A DNA stretch of 64,000 nucleotides from Rhodosporidiobolus odoratus (lineage: Eukaryota > Basidiomycota > Microbotryomycetes > Sporidiobolales > Sporidiobolaceae). Made by a program: the position numbers and the translations under genes. The stretch covers positions 434,001 through 498,000 of the forward strand of contig JAOANU010000014.1 of assembly GCA_034387635.1 (NCBI GenBank). Reading direction: 5' to 3'. Below are positions 30,498 to 42,289 of the stretch, piece by piece (positions within the stretch are counted from its first letter, which is position 1; the number at the start of each line of letters is the position of its first letter). The notes beneath the pieces were generated by a model. The model searched no databases. It was not told where the DNA came from and was given only the letters and a program-made list of their open reading frames with translations.

Positions 30498-31205
30498 GCA
30501 GACTAATACTGCCTACTCTTGTGCCTGTAGGAGCCACCAGGAGTCCCGCTCGTCCTAGTCGGCAACAAACTAGATCTTACCGCCAAACGTCAGGTGCCTC
30601 GAGATGTGGCCATCGACCTGTCGCGGTCTTGGGGAGGGGTGAGCTTAGTTTTCCTCGTCTTTTGTGCTACTGCAGCATAGCCAGTCCGGCTCCAATATCT
30701 ACCTGATACTTACAGAAGCTCTAATCGCCTTCTACACAACCCAGGTACCTTATTACGAGTCATCAGCAAGAAAGGAGATCAATGTGAGCTATTGGTAGCT
30801 TTTCTCTTGCCAAAAAGGTGTCAGACTCACCAGGAAACGCCCAGCAGGTTACGGAGCTATTTGAGGACTTGACCCGACAGTGTGTCAAGCAGGATCACGT
30901 GGCGGGACGAAATCGGCGCAGCAGCGGGAACAGACGGCGTGACAGGCCAAGAAAGTGCACCATTCTGTAATCTTCCCCCAAGCTGCACCCCACATTGCTG
31001 CCCGCTACCGTCCCCTGCCTTCTGTGCCTCTTCCCATAGCATTCACCTCCTTGCATCCAGATGTTCCCTACGTATTATGTTGTTCTCGATACCCCTTTCT
31101 TTGTTCCTTTTGTTGCCATCCCTCACGATACCCTGCCTGCCTGTAAGCAGCTGAGGCTTGTTTCTCTTTGGACTGAGGTCGCCAATGATTGAGAGCTACA
31201 GCTTT
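30498..31205 (+). pseudogene. partial duplicate of Rap1/Rsr1-like gene (exons 7-9)
   Basis: 708 bp direct copy of 12530-13237. It carries exons equivalent to 30531-30638, 30745-30783 and 30848-30970 with all splice sites, stop codon and CAAX box (CTIL) kept, but no P-loop, effector or G3 exons. It therefore cannot give a GTPase by itself. About nine substitutions exist; one changes Arg to Gly in exon 7 (PPRVP to PPGVP). No TIR, tail or target duplication marks the ends, so a DNA-level segmental copy is likelier than retroposition, and introns are retained. Confidence 0.93.
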
Positions 31206-33685
31206 TCCCCCGCCGTGGAGGGACTCCGTGCAGTTCAGAATGTGTCGCCAAGTGTTGTTTTAACCTTCTGGAGCACATCAGCGAGCTATCAGAAGGCCTA
31301 CCGGCTGCGGATAGGAAGCTGTAGCTGATATTCACCCTTTGCGCGCTTTAAAGAGCACTCAGAAAAAGCATAATTATGTCGGGTTGCGAAGGAAAAGCTG
31401 CTGTAGCTCTTTTAGCATAGGCTCTGTGCAGCCGCCGCTGCACCCAGACATGTAGCGGTATGCGATCACGCTCTGCTAGGTCCACTATCTCCGTAAATGC
31501 TGGCCCGTGCACTCGTGAATGCATAAGAAGGGAAAGAAAGGCACCTCTTCCTGTTCCCTTCAGCTCACTTCCTTGATCTCGTCTGTGCGCTCTCCCTTGC
31601 ATCCACAATCACTCCAGGTACGACGTGCTGCGTACGGCATACATTTGTCCCAGAATGCTAGCAGAAAGATGCGTAAGAAGGCCATGTTGAGTGGTCTCGC
31701 ACGTATTCTCTTCCAGAAAATGCGGCTTTTGGGCAAGATCGGTAATCCGCGATGCGCAATTACTGTACCTATGAGCTACTTGTATGGCGATTCAAAACTC
31801 GCACATACTGAGTGAGGAAAGGGCATAAGAAGGCAAGAGCCCTTGCCTGGTTTAGAACATGGGGCCGGTTGACCTGGCCCCCCAGTTACCGGGTACGCGG
31901 AGGGTTTTGACCGCCTTTTGGCCAACCGGCACCGGCGGTGCCCGGTGAGCCGGTCTTTCCCGGTTACCGGGGGCTTATGGGACAAAAAATGGGTTTTGAA
32001 GGCTGCCAAGGTATACCCAGCTATCTGACGCTAAACCTTGGAGTGGTATATTGCTGTCTCTAGTCCAAGGAGCTTGTCACCAGGGCCAGAAGGCCTTGAG
32101 TCAGCATGAAGAAACCTTTCTGAAAAATGGCTTGCTCTTTTCTACCAAGGAAGTGGTGCAGGAGGTACATCTTCTAGCCTAACCACCTGCATAGATAGCA
32201 TTAACTCAAGAAGGTGTGTTTGCAAGCCTGTGCAGACAGCTCATAAGCACTCAGCTGTTCAGCAGAAACCAAAAGTCAACCTTCTCAACTGAAAATTGAG
32301 TGTGATGTACCGCTGTGACACACTTTCTGGTCGGCAGGATGTGTAGTTGCCCCCAGCTTACCAGACCCATGCTCTAGTCTGGTTGGCTGGCGGCCTGCCT
32401 CCTTGAACCTCCAACATGCAGGAAGACTTTGCTTCCTGCCTGCTAGCTATCCCTTCACTGTGATATGCAACAGCAGTGAGACTGGGCTTCAGCCCTGAAG
32501 GCCCAGCTTACGGTTGGTGGGACTTCCTCTTCCGGCTCACGCTTGGCGAGCCAGGCTGGGAGCACTTGTGCAGTAAGCTAGCAAGCACCGAGATGTGTGA
32601 GGCTGCTGAGTGTCATCAGCTGTGCTGTGTCGCAGCCAATCAATCAGCTTGAGGGGCCCTGGAGGCCTGCATGTTCATCCCGGTGTGGGTATCTGGGAGT
32701 GCAGTGTGAGACTGTGCATTGTCTACACCTAATTACATATGGGACACCCTATAAGGAAAATATCGGTTTGAGGGATATTTGTTCCTTACAGATAGCGTTC
32801 ATTACAAAGGTCAACTCATACCAGATTGTAGCCCTTGCTCTGATTCCTTGGCAACTTGTCTCTGTTCTTTGCTAGCTAGTGTATAGACCGAGGAAAGTGA
32901 GCTTGAAGTTGGGAAGGTTGTATTTCGTTGAGTCCCCCCGGGTAAGGCATAAGTGCGGAGAGAAAGGAAAGTCCGAGGTCGAGGGTTTGAACCCGGTTCA
33001 CTTCTCCATCTCGGGACTTTTTGAAAGTGCCTGCAAAGACTGTCACAGCTTGAGTACAATGCTTGCAAGCCTTTAAGCACTGAGAGAAGGCAGAAGTATA
33101 AATGAGAGAAGAGAGACACAAGCAAAAAGGGTGTTCACTCTTCTTGGCCCATGTGTGAATTGAACCGGCTAGTTGACATGGAGGCCAAAAAGCGGGCTCA
33201 GCCCCGATGAAACAACATCTGTCGACTGCCGATTGCACTGTTGGTCTAGTACATGCACACTTTTGGTTTATGGCACCTGATACTGTGATCCAGTATAACA
33301 AACTTTTGTTCCCCACAGCTGTTTGTTCCCTATAGGGCTGTTTTGATCCTGGCACCATATAACGGGCAAGGGAGTCTAACTTTCTGGTTCTTACAGAGTG
33401 GAATTTTCTATAGGGATGGTTGTTATAGAGGGTCCCCACTGTATGGGATGACCATGGTAACATCTTGCTAATATATAGACATATGAGCCAGGATGGGCTT
33501 CCTCATTCCGAGCCAAACCAGGTGTCACTGTCCTGAGATCATTGCGGCAGGTCTTGAGCTGAATGGGCCCATGACAACATTGTGATTAACCCTGGAAGGG
33601 CATCAGCAGCTGGCCTGACTGCACTCGACTGCAAATCAAGGCTAAAGGTGCACACAAAGGCAAAAAGAGACACACAATGTGTTTT

Positions 33686-33765
33686 TGGAGGAGCAGGGAA
33701 TTGAACCCTGGGCTTCTCGCATTCACGCGTGCGAAGCGAGCGCTCTGCCCCTGAGCTACACCCCC
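33686..33765 (-). tRNA. tRNA-Ala (CGC), with intron, second copy
   Basis: Mirror of 27701-27780 with the same 80 nt cloverleaf, anticodon CGC, G3:U70 pair and intron. Confidence 0.93.
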
Positions 33766-35147
33766 ACGTTATGCTACTCGTGCTAAATGTTACACATATG
33801 AACGCACTAGCAAATGCACTTATCGCTGTTACTCATTTGCACTGCAATGAGTGCATTCACTGGTACGCTGACCTTCTCAATTGCGAGAAAGCTGTACACC
33901 CCGTCTGTGGGTGTCCTACTCATTGAAGGCTGTATATCACAGCGTCTAGAATAGAATGAGCTGTCTGCAAGACCCTCATGCCTTTGGCATGGTCTGCAGA
34001 GGGGAAGAGAAGGTCTTCCCATTGTACTCCTGGCTCTTGTAGTACTGAGTCAGCCTCGTCAGCCTCTACTGTGTCTCTCAAGCCCTTCTTTCCTCCCTGC
34101 TGGTCTGGTCTGGAGGTTGGAACTAGGTGGGGCAATTCCATCCTGAATTTTACCTTTTTCTCCTGTCTCGCCCGTCTCGACGCCGTGCTTCCTGTTTTGT
34201 CAGGGATGACGGAGTCCTGGTCCCCATCGGGATCCCGTTAGCCAAAAAGATGGTTTTTGTCCCAGTCTCACTGTCCGACGGGACCGACAGGCACAGAAAG
34301 GCATTCTCTAACCAGTAGAGCCAAGAGGTGGTCAAGTCGTGTGTTTTGATCTGTCTATGTGCATAGTCCCTCCCTGTACCACAGCCAATTGGACTGCCTA
34401 CTTCCTGTCCAGCTCATGGAGGTGTTCCTTGGACATGCCGAGGCTCGCTGTTGAGCGGGCAATGGTATCTCTGCATGCTAGCAGTGTACACAGCATAGCC
34501 TTGAGAGGTCCCACCATCCCCAATATTGGGGAAAACAGAGGTGAATTTGCCAAACTTGCTACTGATATCCGGGGATCTACCGTGCCCTGGCACTGACTGG
34601 CCACCGGCAGAACTACTGCCCTAGTCCTGATACTGTCCCAAGTCCTGGCATGCTTGTCTCTGGCCATGTCGTGCAAGGCGATATGTGCTTGAGGCTCAGG
34701 CAGCAGTTATCCCAGCAATACTGGGCATTAGCGATGTTGAGTGCAGGCAGTCTTCGTGGGGAGATACAGTGAGATGTGGCAATAGGTGAGGCAGTCGGGC
34801 ACAGACACTGGGAAGGCACTACAGAGAGGAGGGGGAGGACTGTGCAGGTGGCAAGACAGAGCAGGACCTGTGCAAACCAAAGGCAGACAACAAGCAGCAC
34901 AAAGTGTCACCCTGCTAGTGAACTACTCTCGGCAGTCACACCATGCAAAGACCATCAAGGCCCTCAGAGGCAGCTTGCCCGCTGTGTGCGACCTCTATCA
35001 TGGCATGCATTCATCTAGGCTGCAGGGTAAAGTAGTAGGCTACATTGTGGGATCTCCTTGTCTGATGGTGAAAGAGACAATGTCCTCCCAATGAAGGGGA
35101 AGCAACCCCAGACGAAGGCCGTTGACAAAGGGGTAAACTGAGCTAGA

Positions 35148-35168
35148 CCCCCCCCCCCCCCCCCCCCC
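35148..35168 (+). repeat. poly-C tract (21 C)
   Basis: Mirror of the 24-G run in the left arm; followed by A and four C, so the tract length and purity differ between arms. Confidence 0.95.
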
Positions 35169-35325
35169 ACCCCTTCTTACATCTCACAGTGCCCTGACCA
35201 CCAACAGAAGTATTTGCTCAATTGCCCAGCAGTAAGAGTATACAAAAAAGCAAAGTAGACAAAACTACAGAGCAGAGCAAAGTGGGGAAGGGGAAAAGAG
35301 CGATTAGTCCACCAGCAACAATATT

Positions 35326-35333
35326 TACCCAGG
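35326..35333. other. empty hAT target site
   Basis: TACCCAGG, the complement of CCTGGGTA, occurs once here with flanks equal to those outside the hAT element in the left arm. Confidence 0.93.
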
Positions 35334-36893
35334 TCGTTGTTGTACATTCTCTTATGGCTAGACATGCTTCATGGGTTTTCTGCAGACCCATCAAAGGACA
35401 CTTGGGGGCAAACTGCCATGCACAGCACATTTGGGTGAAGCTGGTGTGTGTGTGTATCCCCCCCTGTCCTGCTGCACACAACACACACTAGCCTATCTAC
35501 AGCTTGTCAAGTTTGTAGGTCTACACTGCCTGCCTGCCAGCACACGGTCCCCATGTAGCCTGAAAACTTTGGCAGTCAACAGCAGAACTGAACTGAGAAG
35601 GTCACGAACATGGCTGGAGTTGCCCAAGACCTGTTGTATTGCTTTGAGCAGCATGGGTTTTTGGCCTTGAGCGGGGCAACATAGGCCAGAGCACCAGGGC
35701 AGTGTAAGAAGTGTATGAGCAGCTCAGGGATCACATACCGAGGCATTGCTGCCATCACTGATGTTTGAAGCTGTCTGTGCAAAGGCACAGCTGGTTAGTC
35801 TGAGGAAATGAGTCAACGGCATGGTCTGGAAGCAGACCAGAGTGGGGGTATGCGACACAGATGATGCTGTAGATGCCTCCCACACAATAGAGAGAGAATC
35901 TGTGAATATTGGGAAAGAGGGGAAAGAGCTTTGCAGCCAACACCAGAGTTGGCCTTCTCAACTTCAACTTCCTTATGTTGGCTTTGCGGGGTAGCCACAA
36001 TGTAGGCAAAAGGACGTTTCGAGGAACTAGAACAGTGGCTATAAGACGGTAGATGTCAACCTCTGTGAGAGATGCTTATCTAATAGAATGCTAGCATGGC
36101 TAGCTATAACACCCCCATTTGTTGAGTCTTTCTCCTTACTTCCATTTCTCTCTTTTTCTTCTTCTTGTCCGTGCTGGCATTCCTTTCTTGCAGCTTCACC
36201 ACACCTGTGGTTCCCTGCTACAAACAAGGATGATGATGGGTATGAGATGAAATGTTGAGGGATGGAACGGACTCATAGATTGGGATTCTTCTGGAGATTG
36301 TCAGCCGGTCTCCGGTCACCCCGGCGACCGGTGCACTGGGGGTCAAAATCCGCCTTTCTGCCATCGGGGATCTGACCGGGAGTCGGACCCCGGTGTCCCA
36401 ATTCTGACCGGAGAATCCCCGATCCGACCAGGCAAGTTGGGAAAAAGGCGAGACTCGAGAGCATAGAAGTCCTGTACGATTGCTAGCACCAGACAGCAAC
36501 AGTTGACATACAGCAGAGGTCTACAGAAGGAAGAGAGACCCCAGCAAGCGTGGGTAGCAGAAGAAAGTAAGAAAGAATCAAGTCCGCCTTCCTTCACTCA
36601 AATCCGCGGCTTCACACAGCCTTGAGTGCCACTCTAGGCCCCTATATACCCTGTAGAGAGCATTCAAAGGGCTTGCAAAGAGCACAAAGTGTCTGCTGCA
36701 GAGTCCTAGAGAGCCGGAAAAAGCACCGGGATCTACCAACTCCCAACGGGATCCAGACCGGAAACCGGGACCCCGACTCCCCGGGCTGATATGGGGGTTG
36801 GTGTTGGTTGCAAGAGCATTTCAGGGTGGGCGGAAGACTTGAGGAGTTGATGGTTGAAGTCAGAGAGACGAATCTTTCTTTCCTCTTTCCTGC

Positions 36894-36898
36894 TTCAC
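36894..36898. other. empty Ty3 target site
   Basis: TTCAC (complement of GTGAA) occurs once with uninterrupted flanks equal to both sides of the Ty3 element in the left arm. Confidence 0.95.
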
Positions 36899-37032
36899 TC
36901 CACTTCAGTTCTTGTTCTCCTTCACTTCTTTGGTTAGCCTCTACCTTTTCCAAGTTATTCCTATCCCTCCTTTGTCGGTATCACCTTTGTGCCTGGGAGA
37001 CTTGTGAGACAGTCTGTCGCACTACCTACACT

Positions 37033-37180
37033 TCCCTATATAACCTCGTCTTCCTTTCTTTCCTTTCTCTTCTTCACCATTCACACTCTGTTCTCTCTCG
37101 CCTGTAGGTAAGTAGTTCTTCTTTAGTTGACTGCTCTGCCACACCGTTCACACTTTGTTCTCTCTCGCCTCTAGCAAGCT
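37033..37180 (+). promoter_or_regulatory. TATA-type promoter-like repeat, right-arm copy
   Basis: CCTATATAACC at 37034-37044, then pyrimidine-rich sequence and two near-identical ttcacactytgttctctctc repeats. The first is followed by GTAAGT and the second preceded a CTAG acceptor-like end, so a short spliced leader is conceivable. No protein frame follows. Role is inferred only. Confidence 0.4.
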
Positions 37181-37754
37181 CCGTATCGCTACAGTTGGGC
37201 CCGGACCCCGGTCTTCCCCGACTCAACCGGCGGACATACTCTAGATTCTTCTTCTTTTTTCTTTGGCCACCGCAACAAGGGCTACTTCACTGTTACCCTT
37301 GCTAATGTGTCCACTACTCTACACACTACAAGGTTATCATCTCCGCCATAGCCAGTACCCCTCCCTCCCTCCGGTTGATGTCGCTGGCCCCAGCAAACAA
37401 GCAAGAACCTGATCTCCCAATGTGTTTCTTCGAGAGGGAATCTACTATTGTAGCCTTGATGTGGTATGGGCAGCTGAACCAACCTTGGTGGGGTATGTGA
37501 ATTGCTCAGATCTGTATGCCATGGGTTCTGGCAGAGTTGCCAGCTACAACATTTGCTTCACGTTGTCAGCAAAGAAACAGATGATAAGCAAGGTTGGTAC
37601 CCTTTCAACAAAGTGTACAGGGCCGCACCTTACTGCAGGGGCAGAAACATTGTGAGCAAGGGAACTCTGTCCTTTCAAGCAAAGTCAAGATTATATAGAT
37701 GCTAAACTACGCGTAAAGATATGTAAAGTTGCTTTGGCTCAATTAACATGAATG

Positions 37755-37836
37755 GCCGCTTTAGCTCAGTTGGGAGAGCGACAGACTGAAGCCTATTGCA
37801 TTCTGCAGGTCGCCCGTTCGATCCGGGCAAGCGGCA
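37755..37836 (+). tRNA. tRNA-Phe (GAA), with intron, second copy
   Basis: Plus-strand mirror of 16791-16872, identical 82 nt cloverleaf. It lies about 340 bp inside the outer end of the arm. Confidence 0.95.
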
Positions 37837-38178
37837 ATCCTTTTGCGACAGCGATCTTTGTGCTTCCGTTTTCTCTTTTCTTTCCGCTTGCCTCCTTGTA
37901 TTCGGACTTCACGCCGCGTCTGGCATCGCAGACGGGTGACAGGTGTGGGTCCATCTACACTTACTCTTGCCTAGCTGACTTGGAAGCAACTTTGAGGCCT
38001 CTGGTCCATGCCAGATCGTAGTAGAGAAGAGGGCACAACCCGTCACAATCTTGTCATAATACAGCACCATGGCTCAGAGTGTGCCCCAACATGCCCAATG
38101 CTGCAGCCACCATAGATACCACTCACTGGTAGTCCTGGCTATCACCCTCCGTGCGCTAATAAGTGCGCTGCAAGAAGT

Positions 38179-41064
38179 CCCTGAGAAGAAGAAGAAAACC
38201 AGTTCTTGAAGATGGATGCCCAGCCTGGGCATTCCACTGTCGCTCAGCCTGCCTGCTGTCCGGCTGGGACACGCACTACGGGCTCCGGTATGTGTGGGCA
38301 CTGCCTTGCAGGCCTGTGGCCCAAAATACTGGCAGGGCATGCCCTGAGCAGTACTCTTCTCTGGTCTCGCTCCACGAAAACACAAATTCAAGGCTTTCTG
38401 ACTAGCTAACCTTGCTCAGGCCTAAGCTGGGGCCATCTCGAGCGACACTGAGCGGGATCAGGGTGTTGCGAGATGTATTACCCGGACTGAGACTTCCCTA
38501 CTGAGGCATTGTGGCTCACTTCCTGGTAGAAAGGCTGCAACACTTCCCGCTTTGGATCTTTGTTGAGCACCAGCTTGGAGTAAGGCACCTTTTGGTAGTT
38601 TGCAACACTGTAACTGGCAAGTTGCTGCTGCAAGACGCACATTTGGAACAAGAGGGGCAGCAGCCCGTAAAGGCGGAGGAAATGGTGGGAGTTGCGGAGT
38701 GAACACTACCATAGATAGGCATCCCACTGAGAAGGTGATTGGCATCTGCTCTGAGGAGGAGCTGAATTTCGAAGGGGGTGTGCCTTGCCTCTACTGCTAC
38801 TGGTGAAGCAGTGCAGACTTTGAACTTGCTGTAAGCGCTGCTGCAAACCTCCGAGTCCTACCCTGGCCTCCTGAAAGTGATCTGCACCGACATCGTACAA
38901 GATGGAAACGGGAGAATTGAGACACTCACAAGTCCGCTTCACAGTCATGTTGGAACCAATTTGAGTGCCCAGCCCGGCCTTTTGCGGGCCTCAACCTTGG
39001 GTCCACACGCTGGGCTTGGGATTATAGCCTGCAATCTTGGGTAGTGCACAATCTGGAAAGTACTTACTGTCTCTCTCTAACTGCCTGTAACAATGAGAAA
39101 TGTGCTTTTGAGCTTGCTGTTAGAGCTCCTATGAACGAACTCAGCTGCTGATGCACCCTCAGAGGCTTTTGTACCTAGCAAAGCCCAGGCTTTTCCCAAG
39201 CAAGCCCCCAATCAGCCTAGAGCATGGGGAAGGTTCACCGGGGGCAACCGGCTCACCGGCCACAGTAAGTGGGGTTCAGCCACCCGGTGACCAGGCTCAG
39301 TCCTGTCCCTGGTGCAGATAGGCATTTTTGAGCGAACTGCCAGTGATTCGGCAGGTTACCAGGTGACTGCCTCTGTCCTGTTGCTCTCTCTGGTCCAGCA
39401 GGACTGAGCAAGCACAATTGGACCATTCACTGTAGTCTAGCGGGGTAAGGAACTGTCCCATCAGTGAGGAACAGGTCTAGCAGCAGGAAAGCCGGCCCGC
39501 ATCAGATCTCAGGTGAGAAGGCTCACGTCTGGTTTCTGCCAACCAGCTTAATGTCTGCGGGGCGTCTGTACAGGCCTGAGCAATGAGCTTCTCGCATAAA
39601 AGCTGAGCGTGCAACTTGCTTGGATGTAATGTATGCCTCCTGCAGCATTTCGCCTGGTAGACACAAGGAGGCATCTCTGCAGAAAGGCTCACTTGAGGCC
39701 TTCTGGGACTTGCTGACAAGGTCCATGGGAGTAGAACAGCAATTGAGGTTGCTGGGGCACAGCACGACTGTGCATAGCGTAGCAGTTGTCAATGTCCATT
39801 TTATGTCCTATGAGCACTTGGTTAGCGGGGAGAACCCAGGTCACCAGCCACTGTTAATGGCTATTGACAAAGAGGAGGTCAGAACACTCCGCGGAGCCGG
39901 AACCTGGGGGGGGGGGGGGAACCAGGTAAAACTGGACCCATAACCTAGGTAGGTGTGGTGGTGACTGGAGAGTGTCAAACAGAGAAGACATAGTGATTGG
40001 GAGTAGTCACGGCTTGACAGTCACTGCTTCAGGTGGAAGAAGGAGAGCTTAGCAAAGAGAGTCTGACTGGCAGAGGAGGCTAGTACGGGGCAGTTGTTGC
40101 TGGAGGCAATGAATCCGGTGAGGTAGCGATCAGAGTCCGGGCCAGAACTGGTGGCGACTGTTCAGTCAATTGGCGTATGCTTAAAGTTTTGTGGGTGTTG
40201 TGGTTAGCAAAGACTCTGATTGTGAACTTGTAGCGATATGAAGCCTTACTAAGGTTGAGAGAGAACAGAGTGTGACTGGTCGGTATAGCGGTCTAGTGTG
40301 AAAGGACCACTTACCCAAGAACAAAAGAGAACAAAGTGTGAACGGTGAAGAAGAGGAAAGAAAGAAAGGAAGACAGGGTTATAAGGGAAGTGGAGTGGTA
40401 CTGTGAACTGTTTCCAAGAGGCGTAGGAGAACAGGAAACAAAGTATGTACAGTCACAGTCTCAGGGACACGTGCTTCCTCTGCGCGAGATTGTAGCACAT
40501 GCTGCGGAGGTCGGGAAGAATAAGAGAGGGTCCCCTCAGAGGCATCAAACCATTGATACTGATTTGAGCCAAGAGCAGAGGGCTCCAGTACTTGCCCATC
40601 TTGTGCAGTGCCGCAATGCTACTATCAAAGTGTGGCTCCACATCACCTCCACCGAGAAAAATATTTGCACGGATGTCAGTCGACAAGCTACGTGCCTTAC
40701 TGGTGAAGCATGAGTGTGATGACGATTGCTTTGTATCGACTGACCAGCTGAGGACGCTGGTGTTGAAGTGACACAAGCAAATCAAGAATTTGCAAAAAGT
40801 CCTGCAAGAGCCCAAGCTGCTTGCTTCTGTGATTTCCCTGGTGATGTTCGCGCAACCCAAGCGGTCTTCAGCCACCTCGGGCTTAAGGCCACATTCCAGA
40901 CTTGAGATGAGCTGCATATAGTTCTTAGATTTCATGCTACTTCTAACAATGTTTTTCTTTTGAGCAAGGACAAGCTCTTGGATGTTTTTGCTGCACATTC
41001 CTGCACAAGATTTTGCTTTGTACCAGTGCAACACGTTTCTCCTGCTGGCATCTCTGCCCTTGAC
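38179..41064. other. gene-free repeat-rich region
   Basis: No host gene seen. It holds a GC-rich CCGG-type island (about 39220-39300), a 12-13 nt G-run (39907-39918) and a third diverged copy of the promoter-like repeat (about 40255-40395, minus strand, TTATAA at 40379). A minus-strand frame at 40453-41034 (193 codons) matches no family I know and may be decayed transposon sequence. Confidence 0.6.
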
Positions 41065-42063
41065 GTTTGTTTGTTTGTTTGTTTGATTCCAAGTTTAAAG
41101 TCTGTATCGGGCCAGTGGCCCATGTAGACTACGAGAGAGGGGGGGGGGAGGGAGCGGAAACATGGCACGGACAATTATGGGGGGAGGGGGAGGGAGAACA
41201 AAAAGGAAGGGGAAAGGAAAGATGGGAAGGGAGAAGAGAGCCCGCTCCGTCACCAACTCACCGCTTCTCTGCACCCCCACCATGCTCCTCCGCCATTCAC
41301 CGCTTCACTGCACCACCACCATTCTCCGTCACTGTGGCATAAAGCCGCGGGAAGCGATCAGTAGCGTTGATGCAGGTGAGAACCGCTGGGAGGAAAGCTT
41401 CCGTAGAAAGAAGGGAGCTGAGGGGGGGGAGGTGCCGAGTAGGGAGGGAGGAGAGGAGGGCAGAGCGCTGAGAGGAGTAGAGAGGGCAAGATTGGAAGAA
41501 ATGCTCGCGGGTTTCCTGATTGCCGCGCTCGCAAAGGCCGGTGGGGTGGAGCCTTGCACGGTGCAGGGGGTGGGCAAGATGAGAAAAGTCGGTTCGAAGG
41601 CGGGTGAGGAGGGAGGCTAGCGGTCGGGGGAGAGACCGTAGGCGACGGCGGAAGGCGGAGGACGGTGGGGCGGAATTGACGTCGCGTAGAGCTGCCCCAA
41701 CTGGAGCTGTAGACCACTCCCTCTCCCACTGAAGCTTCAAGGCAGCTTTGGCCGCCTGAAGCACCGATGCCGCGCTCTTGAGCATGGTATCGCCACCCGA
41801 GATCCGTCCCTCGTTGTCTGTCTCGCCGGTAGTGAGCGGCCGTAGCGGCCCGCGGCGGACCCGACCCGCGGCAACTCCGCTCGTTTCCTCCTCCCAGTAC
41901 AAGCTCCCCTCATCGTCAAGCGAGGACAGGCTAACCTCAATCGCTTCGCGAGGCATCACCAGTCCCCTGCGCCGACCCTGCTTCTTCTCCGCTGCCGCCT
42001 TCGCTTCGATCGCATCTCCCGATCCTCTCCGCGCCATCTCGTCCGCCAACTCGTTCCCCTCGA
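41065..42063 (-). mobile_element. LINE copy A (5'-truncated, RNase H C-terminus)
   Basis: Minus-strand non-LTR element, about 1.0 kb. It begins inside RNase H (VEGNELADEMARRGSGD), continues through a linker and a Cys/His finger (CERGNQETREHFFQSC, first-pair Cys partly lost) and ends in the family 3' UTR and a (CAAA)n tail, which appears as gtttgtttgtttg at 41065. An 8 bp duplication CCCTTGAC flanks it (41057-41064, 42064-42071). The frame from about 42060 to 41297 is still open but lacks the RT and endonuclease, so it is dead. Confidence 0.88.
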
Positions 42064-42289
42064 CCCTTGACACTCTCTCAACAACCACAGTTGAAGCTCG
42101 TTTGTGCGCTACGTGTGCGTCTGCTCACAAAATAGAGCGTACCAAGCAGCCTTTGCAAGATGCGGCACCTGCAAACAACCAGATCAAAGAACAGTTACCT
42201 ACTTTGCTCACATGAGCAGACAGGTTGCAACTTAAGAAAGTTCTTGAAAGCAGGGAGAGACAAGCCTGTAAGGCGGATGTTGAGTGTTC

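Larger units (their letters stand above)
28444..33022. other. unique spacer between inverted-repeat arms
   Basis: 4,579 bp that is not mirrored. It contains a GC-rich G-run block (28553-28575), a LINE tail fragment (29030-29375), the duplicated Rap1-like 3' segment (30498-31205) and a GC-rich island of CCGG-type motifs (about 31860-31980). The longest frame (minus, 29478-29999) has no family resemblance. No host gene is supported. Confidence 0.8.
33023..38178. repeat. right arm of large inverted repeat
   Basis: Reverse-complement partner of 16449-28443 without the Ty3 and hAT insertions. It keeps tRNA-Ala (minus), the C-run, the empty hAT site, the empty Ty3 site, the promoter-like repeat and tRNA-Phe (plus). 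Small indels relative to the left arm exist, for example about 22 bp present here near 35622-35643 and a few bp missing near 35960. Confidence 0.95.

Noticed and set aside
32960..33020. tRNA-like GGGTTTGAACCCGG segment at the inner edge of the right arm
   Set aside because: The palindromic word resembles a T-arm, but no acceptor, D or anticodon stems pair around it.
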